A DNA stretch of 12,438 bases from assembly GCA_946479915.1 (NCBI GenBank), contig CAMLHR010000011.1, positions 1-12,438 on the forward strand, in the 5' to 3' direction. Below, piece after piece: positions 5,958 to 12,438 of this stretch. Every line of letters begins with the position of its first letter. Position 1 is the stretch's first letter. The notes beneath the pieces were generated by a model. It made no database searches, was not told the origin of the DNA, and saw only the letters and a list, made by a program, of their open reading frames with translations. The translations under genes were made by a program, and so were the position numbers. Origin of the DNA: an uncultured Lysobacter sp. Lineage in GTDB: Bacteria > Pseudomonadota > Gammaproteobacteria > Xanthomonadales > Xanthomonadaceae.

Positions 5958-8132
5958 ATGGATGTATCGCACCTGCTCGACGGCCTGAACCCGGCCCAGC
6001 GCGAGGCCGTGTCGGCGCCACCGGGGCACTACCTGGTGCTCGCCGGCGCCGGTTCCGGCAAGACCCGCGTCCTCACCCACCGCATCGCCTGGCTGCACGA
6101 GGTGCACGGCGTACCGGCGCACGGGATCCTCGCGGTCACGTTCACCAACAAGGCCGCCGCCGAGATGCGCGGCCGCGCGGCGGCGCAGCTGCGCGGCGAC
6201 ACGCGCGGCATGTGGATCGGCACGTTCCACGGGCTGGCGCACCGGCTGCTGCGGATGCACTGGCAGGAAGCGAAGCTGCCCGAGGGTTTCCAGATCCTGG
6301 ACAGCGACGACCAGCTGCGGCTGGTCAAGCGCGTGGTGCAGCAGCTCGAACTGGACGACTCGCGCTTCCCGCCGCGGCAGATCGCGTGGTGGATCAACGC
6401 GCAGAAGGACGAGGGACGGCGCGCGCAACACATCCAGCCGGGCGACGACTGGTTCCTGGAGACGATGCGCCGCGCCTACGTGGCCTACCAGGAACGCTGC
6501 GACCGCGCGGGACTGGTGGACTTCGCGGAACTGCTGCTGCGCACGCACGAGCTGCTGCGCGACACCCCCGCGCTGCTCGAGCACTACCGCCACCGCTTCA
6601 CCGAGATCCTGGTGGACGAGTTCCAGGACACCAACGCGATCCAGTACGGGTTCGTGCGGCTGCTCGCCGGCGGCACTGGCCACGTGTTCGTGGTCGGCGA
6701 CGACGACCAGGCGATCTACGGCTGGCGCGGCGCGAAGGTGGAGAACGTGCAGCGGTTCCTGCGCGACTTCCCTGGCGCCAGCACGATCCGCCTGGAACAG
6801 AACTACCGTTCCACGGCCAACATCCTGGGCGCGGCGAATGCGGTCATCGCACACAATCCGGACCGGCTCGGCAAGCAGCTGTGGACCGACGCCGGCGAGG
6901 GCGAGCCGATCGACCTGTACGCGGCCTACAACGAGGTGGACGAGGCGCGCTACGTCATCGAACGCATCGGCGACTGGACCCGCCTTGGCGGCGCGCATGG
7001 CGATGTGGCGATCCTGTACCGCAGCAACGCGCAGTCGCGCGCGTTCGAAGAGGCGTTGCTTGCCGAGCAGGTGCCCTACCGGGTCTACGGCGGCCTGCGG
7101 TTCTTCGAGCGCGCCGAGATCAAGGACACGCTGGCGTACCTGCGCCTCGTGGCGAACCGCGCCGACGACGCCGCGTTCGAGCGCGCGGTGAACACGCCGG
7201 CGCGCGGCATCGGCGAACGCACGCTGGACGTCGTGCGCCGTCGCGCGCGCGAGGACGCGATCCCGTTGTGGGATGCCGCGCTGCGGGAAACGACCGGCGA
7301 CGCGCTCGCGGCGCGTGCGCGCAATGCGCTGGCCGGGTTCCTGCAGCTCGTGGAGGCGCTGGAGCGCGAGACCCGCGAGTTGCCGCTGCCGGAGAAGATC
7401 GACCACGTGCTCGCCCGCTCCGGGCTGCGTTCGCACTACGACAAGGAATCGGCCGGGCAGCTCGATTCGAAGACCGAGAACCTCGACGAACTGGTGTCCG
7501 TCGCCTCGCGCTTCCTCCGCGCCGAGGACGACGAGGAAGCCGCGGCGCTCACCGAACTCGTTGCGTTCCTGGCCTACGCCTCACTGGAGGCGGGCGAGGG
7601 CCAGGCCCAGGCGGGCGAGGACGGCGTCCAGCTCATGACGCTGCACAGCGCCAAGGGCCTGGAGTTCCCGCTGGTGTTCCTCGCCGGCCTGGAGGAAGGC
7701 CTGTTCCCGAGCGGGCGGTCGCTGGAAGAGGAAGGCCGGCTGGAGGAGGAGCGCCGCCTTGCATACGTCGGCATCACCCGCGCGCGCGAACGGCTGGTGC
7801 TCAGCCACGCCGAGACCCGACGGCTGCATGGCCAGGACCACTACGCGATGCCGTCGCGGTTCCTCCGCGAGATTCCCGCCGCGTTGCTGCACGAGGTGCG
7901 GCCGAAGGCGAAGGTCGCCGCGCCCGTCCTGCGCCATCCGCGCTTCGCGGGCCACGCCCAGATCGAGATGCCGGCGCTCCGCCTCGGCCAGGCCGTCACC
8001 CACCCGACCTTCGGCAGCGGCATCGTCACCGACGTCGAGGGCGCCGGCGCGCACGCGCGCGTGCAGGTCAACTTCGACGACGCCGGCGCGAAGTGGCTGG
8101 TGCTGGCCTACGCGAACCTGCAGCCCATGTAG
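5958..8132 (+). CDS. uvrD: DNA helicase II (UvrD)
   Basis: The product is 724 residues (E. coli UvrD is 720). It is a 3'-5' SF1A helicase that removes the incised oligonucleotide and UvrC in nucleotide excision repair and unwinds the nicked strand in mismatch repair. The start is fixed by the family N-terminus, MDVSHLLDGLNPAQREAV. Motifs in order are the Q motif (Q14), Walker A GAGSGKT (30-36), TFTNKAAAEM, Walker B DEFQD (220-224), GDDDQAIYGWRGA, motif IV LEQNYRST, LHSAKGLEFPLVFLAGLEEG and motif VI YVGITRARERL (about 603-613). The C-terminal VTHPTFGSGIVTDVEG segment is the Tudor-like domain that contacts RNA polymerase in E. coli. No key residue is missing. The last codon and the TAG stop lie inside a palindromic repeat. 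I see no LexA box upstream. Confidence 0.97.
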   Translation: MDVSHLLDGLNPAQREAVSAPPGHYLVLAGAGSGKTRVLTHRIAWLHEVHGVPAHGILAVTFTNKAAAEMRGRAAAQLRGDTRGMWIGTFHGLAHRLLRMHWQEAKLPEGFQILDSDDQLRLVKRVVQQLELDDSRFPPRQIAWWINAQKDEGRRAQHIQPGDDWFLETMRRAYVAYQERCDRAGLVDFAELLLRTHELLRDTPALLEHYRHRFTEILVDEFQDTNAIQYGFVRLLAGGTGHVFVVGDDDQAIYGWRGAKVENVQRFLRDFPGASTIRLEQNYRSTANILGAANAVIAHNPDRLGKQLWTDAGEGEPIDLYAAYNEVDEARYVIERIGDWTRLGGAHGDVAILYRSNAQSRAFEEALLAEQVPYRVYGGLRFFERAEIKDTLAYLRLVANRADDAAFERAVNTPARGIGERTLDVVRRRAREDAIPLWDAALRETTGDALAARARNALAGFLQLVEALERETRELPLPEKIDHVLARSGLRSHYDKESAGQLDSKTENLDELVSVASRFLRAEDDEEAAALTELVAFLAYASLEAGEGQAQAGEDGVQLMTLHSAKGLEFPLVFLAGLEEGLFPSGRSLEEEGRLEEERRLAYVGITRARERLVLSHAETRRLHGQDHYAMPSRFLREIPAALLHEVRPKAKVAAPVLRHPRFAGHAQIEMPALRLGQAVTHPTFGSGIVTDVEGAGAHARVQVNFDDAGAKWLVLAYANLQPM

Positions 8133-8157
8133 GAGCCGCCATGGCGGCTCCTGCATG
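8126..8157. repeat. GTAG palindrome (REP/SMAG-like) containing the uvrD stop codon
   Basis: Positions 8131-8152 form a perfect 22-base palindrome centred on CCATGG, and the symmetry continues to 8126-8157 with one mismatch. It shares the 12-base core TGTAGGAGCCGC with the repeat at 5884. The TAG of its GTAG tetranucleotide (8129-8132) is the in-frame uvrD stop, and the preceding Met codon is also inside. It fills the space between convergent uvrD and the ChaB-family gene. With no T-run on either side it could impede transcription or protect 3' ends, but I do not call it an intrinsic terminator. Confidence 0.75.
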
Positions 8158-8160
8158 TCC

Positions 8161-8388
8161 CTATTTCTTGTGCCAATCGTCGTCGTCGCCTTTCTCGTAG
8201 TCCTTCTTGACGGCGTTCCAGGCGACCTTGTGCGCGGTTTCCTCGCGGCCTGAATCGCCGCGGCGCTCGGACGGCTTGTCGTACTGGTCGTACGCGCTGT
8301 TGAAGGCTTCCTTGTAGATCTCCTGCGCGTGCCTGGGCAGGTGGTCCTTCACGGATTTCGGGAGTTCGGTGATGCGCTCGTAGGGCAT
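8161..8388 (-). CDS. chaB: ChaB family small protein
   Basis: The product is 75 residues, essentially the size of E. coli ChaB. The start at 8388 is supported by a GGAGG ribosome-binding site 9 bases upstream and by the family N-terminus MPYERITELPKSVKDHLPRH; a longer in-frame start at 8559 is rejected. The family core AQEIYKEAFNSAYDQYDKP, then ETAHKVAWNAVKKDYEK, is complete, and the tail is acidic then basic (GDDDDWHKK). ChaB was named as a putative regulator of the ChaA cation/proton antiporter, but that role is poorly established and no chaA is present here. It is probably cytoplasmic. It converges on uvrD (28-base gap) and diverges from the cytochrome gene. Confidence 0.9.
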   Translation of the reverse strand: MPYERITELPKSVKDHLPRHAQEIYKEAFNSAYDQYDKPSERRGDSGREETAHKVAWNAVKKDYEKGDDDDWHKK

Positions 8389-8518
8389 GGCGCGGTCCTC
8401 CGGTCGGGAGGCCCGAGGATCGCGCGGAGCCCATGAAACAGGCGCGAAACCGCCCCGTTGCCTGCGGGGCCGTTCAGGCGTAGCGTCGCGCGCCAACGGA
8501 CCCTGGGGAGGGGATCGC

Positions 8519-9403
8519 ATGCGTCGTTGGCTGAAGCGGGCCGGCATCGGCCTGGGCATCGTGGTCGCATTGCTGGCCGGCCTGTTCGCCGTCGCCTGGG
8601 CGCACGGCGAGCGCGCCCTGACCCGGACCTACGTCGTGGACGATCCGCCGTTGGTCGTCCCGTCGGATCCCGCCGCGATCGAGCGGGGCCGGCACCTCTA
8701 CGTCTCGCGCGGCTGCGTCGGCTGCCATGGCGAGGGCGGCATCGGCAAGCTGCTGTTCGACGCCGGCCCCGTGGCCCGGATCGTGCCGCCCAACCTGACG
8801 CTGGCGATGGCCGACCCGGCGTGGACCGACGACGCGCTGGCCGCCGCGATCCGCCACGGGATCCGGCCGGACGGCACGGCGCTGGTGTTCATGCCCGCGA
8901 ACGACTACATGACCCTCGACGACGCGGACACCGCCGCGCTCGTCGCCTACCTGCGCACCCTCCCGCCCTCGGACCACGATCCCGGGCGGACCGAGGTCCG
9001 GCCGCTGGGCCGGGTGCTGAACCTGTTCGGCCAGTTCCCGATGACACCGGCCGACGGGATCGACCATGCGCCCCGCGCCCGAATGGCGCCGCCGATCGGG
9101 CCCACGCCCGAATACGGCGCCTACCTGGCGCAGGTGTGCACGGGCTGCCACAGGACGGACTTCAGCGGCGGGATCGTGATGGTCCCGGACACGCCGCCGA
9201 CCGCGAACCTGACGCCCCACCCCGACGCGCTGGGCGCCTGGTCGCGCGACGACTTCTTCCGGGCGATGCGGGAAGGCGTGCGGCCCGACGGACGCGAGCT
9301 GCATCCGCTGATGCCGTGGCGGGAGTTCGGGACGATGACGGATACGGAGCTGGATGCGCTGTGGGCGCATTTCGGGACCGTGGAACCGGTGGCCAGGCAA
9401 TAA
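8519..9403 (+). CDS. Membrane-anchored di-heme cytochrome c
   Basis: The product is 294 residues. The start at 8519 follows a strong GGGGAGGGG ribosome-binding site and opens with MRRWLKRAGIGLGIVVALLA. This positively charged end plus hydrophobic segment (about 8-28) is more likely an uncleaved anchor than a signal peptide. Two heme c sites are present: CVGCH at 66-70 and CTGCH at 207-211. Probable axial Met ligands are M125 (FMPANDYM) and M265 (LMPWREF). The repeated RHGIRPDG and REGVRPDG segments show the two halves are duplicated cytochrome domains. This layout resembles cytochrome subunits of periplasmic alcohol/gluconate-type dehydrogenases, but no dehydrogenase or oxidase neighbour is visible, so its electron partner is unknown. 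It is expected on the periplasmic face of the inner membrane. Confidence 0.88.
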   Translation: MRRWLKRAGIGLGIVVALLAGLFAVAWAHGERALTRTYVVDDPPLVVPSDPAAIERGRHLYVSRGCVGCHGEGGIGKLLFDAGPVARIVPPNLTLAMADPAWTDDALAAAIRHGIRPDGTALVFMPANDYMTLDDADTAALVAYLRTLPPSDHDPGRTEVRPLGRVLNLFGQFPMTPADGIDHAPRARMAPPIGPTPEYGAYLAQVCTGCHRTDFSGGIVMVPDTPPTANLTPHPDALGAWSRDDFFRAMREGVRPDGRELHPLMPWREFGTMTDTELDALWAHFGTVEPVARQ

Positions 9404-9431
9404 AAAACCGGCCGGGGAGTCCCCGGCCGGT
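9402..9431 (-). terminator. Intrinsic terminator for the minus-strand unit
   Basis: An 11-base-pair GC-rich stem (9407-9417 with 9421-9431, loop AGT) is followed on the minus strand by six T residues, from the A-run at 9402-9407. This is a textbook Rho-independent terminator, about 31 bases after the stop of the 63-residue gene. The A-run overlaps the TAA stop of the convergent cytochrome gene. On the plus strand the stem lacks a T-run, so termination there would be weaker. Confidence 0.85.
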
Positions 9432-9462
9432 CTGGTGTTCCGATCTCAGGCTGGACGGGCGC

Positions 9463-9654
9463 TCAGGCGCCGGTCGAGCCCTGCAGCGCGGCAGCCAGGC
9501 CGGCGTCGCCATTCACCAGGTCGGTCCACGCAAGGTCCATGCCCTTGCGATGGCCCTTCTCCACGAGCTTCAGGCCCTCGGGGGCGATCGTCAGCGTGTA
9601 GGCCTTGTCGCCGATCTGGACTTCGCGCCGCAGCGGCTTGTCGAGCTTGGTCAT
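9463..9654 (-). CDS. Small conserved-looking protein of unknown function (63 aa)
   Basis: The product is 63 residues, and I cannot assign a named family. The start at 9654 is well supported by an AAGGAG ribosome-binding site 7 bases upstream. The sequence has an N-terminal basic/acidic mix (MTKLDKPLRREVQIGDK), a beta-hairpin-like AYTLTIAPEGLKLVEKG, then RKGMDLAWTDLVNGDAGLAAAL. There is no signal peptide or membrane segment, so it is probably cytoplasmic. The pattern suggests a compact domain of two or three strands followed by a helix. It follows the lipoprotein gene by 44 bases on the same strand and is closed by a strong terminator, so the two probably form an operon. Confidence 0.72.
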   Translation of the reverse strand: MTKLDKPLRREVQIGDKAYTLTIAPEGLKLVEKGHRKGMDLAWTDLVNGDAGLAAALQGSTGA

Positions 9655-9698
9655 CGGTCACTCCTTGGCGGGGTTCTCAACGGATTTCACGCGGGAGC

Positions 9699-9995
9699 CT
9701 ACCACTCGTAGAGCTTGAAGTAGACCGGGGAGACGGGCCCCTCGCCCTCGCTGGAGTCCAGCCGGCCGTCGCCGTTGCTGTCGACCAGGTAGTACGTGGG
9801 ACCCCGGGCGGGCTGGACCCGGACGACCGCCAGCTGGCCCGCGACGCGATATTCGGTGATCACGTCGCCATTGGGCTCGGTCCGGACCGCCTCGACGGCG
9901 CCGGCGGGGATCTCGGGACCGCCGGCCAGGGGGTCCGTGGCGCAGGCGGCCAGGGCGAGCAGGGCGGCGGGCAGCAGGAGGCGCGAGGCGGTCAT
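9699..9995 (-). CDS. DUF2782-type lipoprotein with EF-hand-like loop
   Basis: The product is 98 residues. The N-terminus MTASRLLLPAALLALAAC is a lipoprotein signal with lipobox LAAC (Cys-18). Residues D19 and P20 are not clearly inner-membrane retention signals. The body reads DVITEYRVAGQLAVVRVQPA and GPTYYLVDSNGDG, matching my memory of DUF2782 proteins, which are often encoded beside polA in gammaproteobacteria. Residues 72-83 (DSNGDGRLDSSE) fit the canonical 12-position calcium-binding loop with D72, N74, D76, D80 and E83 and Gly at position 6, but the preceding segment looks like a beta strand, not an EF helix. Function is unknown. It is divergent from polA with an 87-base spacer and is first in a two-gene unit. 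A GGGGA ribosome-binding sequence lies about 10 bases before the start. Confidence 0.82.
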   Translation of the reverse strand: MTASRLLLPAALLALAACATDPLAGGPEIPAGAVEAVRTEPNGDVITEYRVAGQLAVVRVQPARGPTYYLVDSNGDGRLDSSEGEGPVSPVYFKLYEW

Positions 9996-10025
9996 GGCGG
10001 CAGTCCCCTAGGGTGGCGTCGCCGC

Positions 10026-10031
10026 AGTATG
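10026..10031 (-). promoter_or_regulatory. Candidate -10 box for the lipoprotein operon
   Basis: The minus strand reads CATACT (4/6 to consensus) followed by GCGGCG, nearly the same wording as the ketoacyl synthase promoter. It would give a leader of about 24 bases carrying a Shine-Dalgarno-like sequence. It lies 39 bases from the divergent polA -10 box, so the two promoter regions overlap. Confidence 0.3.
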
Positions 10032-10070
10032 CGCGGGCCAGCGCCGAGGAGTCGTGAGCAGCCCCGCCGG

Positions 10071-10076
10071 TAGAAT
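10071..10076 (+). promoter_or_regulatory. -10 box of polA, leaderless geometry
   Basis: TAGAAT matches the -10 consensus at 5/6 and is separated by exactly six bases (CGACGG) from the ATG at 10083, so +1 would coincide with the start codon. Its first three bases are an in-frame TAG stop, and none of the three codons between is a start, which makes 10083 the only possible start. There is no Shine-Dalgarno and no convincing -35. Confidence 0.5.
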
Positions 10077-10082
10077 CGACGG

Positions 10083-12438
10083 ATGCCCAGGCTCGTGCTG
10101 ATCGACGGTTCGTCGTACCTCTACCGCGCATACCACGCGCTCCCTCCACTGACCAACGACGCGGGCGAGCCCACCGGCGCCCTGTTCGGCGTGGTCAACA
10201 TGCTGCGGGCCACCCTGAAGGAGCGGCCGGACTGCGTCGCCTTCGTGGTGGACGCCCCCGGCAAGACCTTCCGCGAGGACCTGGACCCCCAGTACAAGGC
10301 CAACCGGCCGCCGATGCCGGACGACCTGCGCGCGCAGGTCCAGCCGATGTGCGACAACGTCCACGCGCTGGGCATCGACATCATCCGCATCGAGGGCGTG
10401 GAGGCCGACGACGTGATCGGCACGCTGGCGATGCGCGCCTGCGCCGACGGCGTGGACGTGACCATCTCGACCAGCGACAAGGACTTCGCCCAGCTGGTGC
10501 GGCCCGGCATCGCGCTGGTCAACACGATGAGCGGCAGCCGGCTGGATTCGGACGACGCGGTCGTGGCGAAGTTCGGCGTCCGCGCGGACCAGATCGTGGA
10601 CTACCTGGCGCTGGTCGGCGACAAGGTCGACAACATCCCCGGCGTGGACAAGTGCGGCCCCAAGACCGCCGCCAAGTGGCTGGGCGAGTACGGCAGCCTG
10701 GACGGCGTGATCGCGAACGCCGCGAACATCGGCGGCAAGATCGGCGAGAACCTGCGCGCGGCCGTCGACCGCCTGCCGCTCAACCGCGACCTGGCCACCA
10801 TCCGCACGGCGCTCGACCTGGACCATGCGCACGACTGCCTGCGGCTGCGCGAGCAGGAGAAGGACGCGCTGCGCGTGCTGTACGCGCGCTACGGGTTCCG
10901 GCAGGCGCTGCGCGAGCTGGAAGGCGGTGCCGACGAGGGGCCGACGGCCGGGATGCGCAACACGGCGGCCGGCTACGCGCGCGCAGCGGCGGCGCCGGCG
11001 CCCGGCCTCGATCCGGCGATGGCCGCCCCCGGCACCCACGAGCTGGTGCTCACGCGCGAGCAACTGGACGCGTGGGTGGCGAAGCTCGCGGCGGCCACGG
11101 AGTTCGCGTTCGACACCGAGACCGATTCGCTCGATGCGCTGTGCGCGAACCTGGTGGGCATTAGCCTGTGCGTGGAGCCCGGCACGTCCGCCTACATCCC
11201 GGTCGGCCACGACGCCCCCGGCGCGCCCGCGCAGTTGCCGCTCGCCGACGTGCTGGACGCGTTGCGCCCCGCCTTCACCGATCCCGCGAAGCGCAAGGTC
11301 GGCCAGCACGGCAAGTACGACCTGCACGTGCTGCGCTGCCACGGCCTGGAGGTACAGGGCTACGCGGACGACACGATGCTCGAGAGCTTCGTGCTCAACG
11401 CGACCGCCACGCGCCACGACATGGATTCGCTCGCGCTGCGCTACCTGGGCTACGACACGGTGAAGTTCACCGACGTCGCGGGCAAGGGCGCGAAGCAGAT
11501 CCCGTTCTCGCAGGTGGCGCTGGACGACGCCACGCGCTACGCGGCGGAGGACGCGGACGTCACGCTGCGCCTGCACCGCGTGCTCTCCCCGCGGCTCGAG
11601 GCGGAGCCGGCGCTGCGCAAGGTCTACCGCGACATCGAGGTGCCGCTGGTGCCGGTGCTCGAGCGCATCGAGGCCAACGGCGTGCTGGTGGACGTGGCCG
11701 AGCTGCGCCGCCAGTCCGCGGACCTCGCGCAGCGGATGCACGCGGCGCAGGCACGCGCCACCGCGCTGGCCGGGCGCCCGTTCAACCTGGACTCCCCGAA
11801 ACAGGTGTGCGAGCTGCTGTTCGAGGAACTGAAGCTGCCGGCTCTGGTGAAGACGCCGAAGGGCCAACCGTCCGCAAACGAGGAGGCGCTGGAGGCCATC
11901 GCCGACCAGCACGAGCTGCCGCGCGTGATCCTGGAGTACCGCGGCCTGCACAAGCTGCGCGGCACCTACACCGACAAGCTGCCCGGCATGGTCAACCCGC
12001 GCACGGGGCGCGTGCACACCAGCTACCACCAGGCGGGCGCGGCGACCGGCCGGCTCGCCTCGAGCGACCCGAACCTGCAGAACATCCCGATCCGCACCGA
12101 GGACGGGCGCCGCATCCGCAAGGCATTCGTCGCGCCCGAGGGCCGGCGCATCGTCGCCTGCGACTACTCGCAGATCGAGCTGCGGATCATGGCGCACCTG
12201 TCGGAGGACCCGGCGCTGCTGCGCGCGTTCGCCACCGGCGCGGACATCCACCGCGCAACCGCGGCGGAAGTCTTCGGCAAGTCGCTCGAACAAGTGGCGC
12301 CCGACGAGCGCCGCGCGGCGAAGGCGATCAACTTCGGCCTGATGTACGGCATGGGCGCGTTCGGCCTGGCCAAGCAGCTCGGCGTCGGCCGCGGGGAGGC
12401 GCAGGACTACATCGCGCTGTACTTCAGCCGCTATCCCG
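10083..12438 (+). CDS. polA: DNA polymerase I, partial (runs off right edge)
   Basis: 785 codons are visible of a protein expected to be about 920-930 residues. It fills gaps and removes primers in replication and excision repair. The start is fixed by MPRLVLIDGSSYLYRAYHAL and an in-frame stop 12 bases upstream. The 5' nuclease domain occupies about 1-290 (D8, EADDVIG, STSDKDF, GDKVDNIPGV). The 3'-5' exonuclease domain lies at about 320-510 with all four proofreading acids intact: D344 and E346 (FDTETD), D413 (GKYDLH) and D490 (AAEDAD). Polymerase motifs include ATGRLASSDPNLQNIP, motif A with D694 (DYSQIELR) and the finger helix KAINFGLMYGM, whose F751 aligns with E. coli F762. The numbering runs 11 below E. 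coli throughout, so no large indel is present between these sites. The second polymerase Asp lies past the edge. Confidence 0.97.
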   Translation, partial: MPRLVLIDGSSYLYRAYHALPPLTNDAGEPTGALFGVVNMLRATLKERPDCVAFVVDAPGKTFREDLDPQYKANRPPMPDDLRAQVQPMCDNVHALGIDIIRIEGVEADDVIGTLAMRACADGVDVTISTSDKDFAQLVRPGIALVNTMSGSRLDSDDAVVAKFGVRADQIVDYLALVGDKVDNIPGVDKCGPKTAAKWLGEYGSLDGVIANAANIGGKIGENLRAAVDRLPLNRDLATIRTALDLDHAHDCLRLREQEKDALRVLYARYGFRQALRELEGGADEGPTAGMRNTAAGYARAAAAPAPGLDPAMAAPGTHELVLTREQLDAWVAKLAAATEFAFDTETDSLDALCANLVGISLCVEPGTSAYIPVGHDAPGAPAQLPLADVLDALRPAFTDPAKRKVGQHGKYDLHVLRCHGLEVQGYADDTMLESFVLNATATRHDMDSLALRYLGYDTVKFTDVAGKGAKQIPFSQVALDDATRYAAEDADVTLRLHRVLSPRLEAEPALRKVYRDIEVPLVPVLERIEANGVLVDVAELRRQSADLAQRMHAAQARATALAGRPFNLDSPKQVCELLFEELKLPALVKTPKGQPSANEEALEAIADQHELPRVILEYRGLHKLRGTYTDKLPGMVNPRTGRVHTSYHQAGAATGRLASSDPNLQNIPIRTEDGRRIRKAFVAPEGRRIVACDYSQIELRIMAHLSEDPALLRAFATGADIHRATAAEVFGKSLEQVAPDERRAAKAINFGLMYGMGAFGLAKQLGVGRGEAQDYIALYFSRYP

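Noticed and set aside
6212..8200. 662-codon plus-strand frame within uvrD
   Set aside because: It is an out-of-frame Ala/Arg/Gly-rich reading of uvrD, whose correct frame carries all helicase motifs.
8452..8470. Six-base-pair GC hairpin (GCCCCG...CGGGGC) in the chaB/cytochrome spacer
   Set aside because: It is short, expected by chance at this GC content, has no T-run and no recognisable operator or riboswitch context.
8389..8559. Upstream in-frame start for chaB and downstream-strand start at 8387 for the cytochrome
   Set aside because: Both would overlap heavily across the divergent spacer. The internal starts at 8388 and 8519 have strong ribosome-binding sites and match family N-termini.
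10008..12293. 761-codon minus-strand open frame opposite polA
   Set aside because: It is an antisense shadow of polA. The composition is Arg/His/Val/Gln-rich with no recognisable domain, and polA motifs are continuous on the plus strand.

Overview
The window is GC-rich chromosomal DNA. It most resembles the Xanthomonadaceae/Lysobacteraceae (Luteimonas, Lysobacter and relatives). The support is the protein style, GTAG-type palindromic repeats in the spacers, and a beta-ketoacyl synthase of the kind found in aryl-polyene/xanthomonadin pigment loci. This placement is a reading of the sequence, not a database result. Most of the region is ordinary housekeeping and envelope genes. I see no phage, insertion sequence, CRISPR array, tRNA, rRNA or toxin-antitoxin module. 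No gene-free stretch exceeds 300 bases; the longest spacers, about 130-145 bases, lie at 2219-2354, 5134-5278 and 8389-8518.

Layout. At the left edge is the N-terminal part of a beta-ketoacyl-ACP synthase on the minus strand (1-385), preceded by a DUF885 secreted protein on the same strand (425-2218). Divergent from that is a secreted S9-family serine peptidase (2355-4532), which ends 4 bases from a convergent small outer-membrane beta-barrel protein (4537-5133, minus). A UPF0114/YqhA membrane protein (5279-5872) is followed by a REPIN-like inverted repeat and then DNA helicase II, uvrD (5958-8132). The uvrD stop codon lies inside a second palindrome. A small ChaB-family gene (8161-8388, minus) converges on uvrD and diverges from a membrane-anchored di-heme cytochrome c (8519-9403). 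A strong minus-strand terminator then closes a two-gene minus-strand unit: a 63-residue protein of unknown function and a DUF2782-type lipoprotein with an EF-hand-like loop. DNA polymerase I, polA, diverges from that unit and runs off the right edge (10083-12438) with its proofreading residues intact.

How the genes work together. The DUF885 protein and the S9 peptidase both carry export signals and may act on peptides in the periplasm. uvrD and polA are the core excision-repair helicase and gap-filling polymerase, but here they are about 2 kb apart and not in one operon. The most notable signal is regulatory. uvrD, polA and probably the ketoacyl synthase gene have a -10-like hexamer exactly six bases before a start codon, with no Shine-Dalgarno sequence, which is the geometry of leaderless mRNA. 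uvrD is also bracketed by two related GTAG palindromes. I found no convincing undescribed multi-gene system.
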